From Sphagnum compactum (lineage: Eukaryota > Bryophyta > Sphagnopsida > Sphagnales): a stretch of 64,000 nt of DNA. The notes beneath the pieces are model-generated. The model had not been told where the DNA came from and did no database searches. It saw only the letters and a program-made list of their open reading frames with translations. Shown here piece after piece: positions 63,264-64,000 of this stretch; within the stretch, counting starts at the first letter, position 1, and every line of letters starts with the position of its first letter. The stretch lies in contig OZ234493.1 in assembly GCA_965153455.1 (NCBI GenBank), positions 24,294,213-24,358,212 on the forward strand, given 5' to 3'. A program made the translations under genes and the position numbers.

Positions 63264-64000
63264 CTCTCAAGGCACTACTCAATGTCTTCTTGGGGTTTCA
63301 AAATGATTTTAATTCCTTCCTTGGATTTCTAGGGTTAGGGTTAGGGTTTTCCTTCCTTAGGTTTCTAGGATTAGGGTTAGGGTTAGGGCTGAACAAGATA
63401 GACCTTGCATATGTATGTATGTCTTGAGTATTATACGAAATTTTATACTATACATAGGCTTTACGTATAGGTACGTATCTCGTATAATATTTCGTATGGT
63501 ATTAAATACATGATTACATACCACACTTTTGTATGAAGGTCTTGATAATGTATTTGCGCTTCCCAATCTTCAAACTCCTTCCTTCAAGTTCTCCCAAGTT
63601 GTATTTGCTCCACTTCAACACTTTGCTTTGGTGTCTTCTCAAAACAAATTTTTGTCACAACAACTTTGCAAAGCTCCTCCACTCATATATGACCTTGGAT
63701 CGTTCTAAAATTTTGGTGAAACATAAAAAGCTATGTCTACTATCATCTCTCAAAATTTCAGCTCATTTAATCTCATAAAATGAGAGATCTTGCTACTTCC
63801 TTGAAGTCACCTCAAACTGGGACCTGAACACAAAATGACTTACAACTCGCTCTCAGCAACTTCAAAATCCTTGAGATTTTGGGAGACACATAAGATATAT
63901 GTCTTCTATATCTGGTTAAAATTTCAGCTCTATTGATGATGACTACAAAGAGATATCACTTTCAAAAGAAACTGACTTCAAAATTGAGACTGAAACTTCA
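63264..64000. other. Upstream flank of copia gag, with telomere-like repeats
   Basis: No gene. Two short runs of TTAGGG units (about 63331-63350 and 63370-63388) lie 70-130 bases from the gag start. Beyond them is AT-rich DNA with CGTATA-type repeats near 63430-63500. No primer-binding site (complement of initiator tRNA 3' end) and no LTR copy are visible. Confidence 0.5.

Overview
The window is nuclear DNA of a land plant. It shows compact spliced genes with GT-AG introns, plant-specific protein families (a plant-type mitochondrial carrier, a plastid-type hydrolase, a receptor-like kinase, a sterol delta-7 reductase), and Ty1-copia and LINE retroelements in long AT-rich intergenic stretches. 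I cannot name the species. The divergence of the genes from flowering-plant relatives recalled from memory suggests a seed-free lineage (moss, liverwort, lycophyte or fern); this is inference only.

Layout. 42-1961 (-): 5' two thirds of a mitochondrial 2-oxoglutarate/malate (dicarboxylate/tricarboxylate) carrier, running off the left edge. 2.1-6.4 kb: AT-rich intergenic DNA with ACGT boxes, a 17-bp minisatellite and small GC-rich tandem repeats. 6858-11856 (+): a 12-exon alpha/beta hydrolase, probably plastid-targeted. 15.6-19.2 kb (+): a decayed LINE, with a second 5'-truncated copy inverted at 32.0-33.5 kb. 23.0-26.4 kb (-): a receptor-like kinase with a very short ectodomain, and just beyond its predicted end an unrecognised two-exon gene. 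33.5-44.4 kb: AT-rich gene desert. 45855-50367 (-): a complete 13-exon sterol delta-7 reductase (DWF5/DHCR7), with an imperfect hairpin in intron 1. 51857-52312: a 15-copy, 30-31-bp tandem array with higher-order structure. 55.7-57.7 kb: broken coding-like remnants I cannot identify. 57695-63263 (-): a dead Ty1-copia element whose gag is split by a 955-bp solo LTR with a perfect 5-bp target duplication.

The genes do not form a pathway. Carrier, hydrolase, kinase and sterol reductase are independent housekeeping or signalling genes separated by transposon debris. The exon models of the carrier, hydrolase and reductase keep reading phase at every junction with good splice sites, so I trust them most. 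I found no convincing evidence of a novel multi-gene system. The most unusual items are the unknown N-terminal region of the hydrolase, the unidentified gene beside the kinase, the intronic hairpin, the structured satellite and the nested retroelement.
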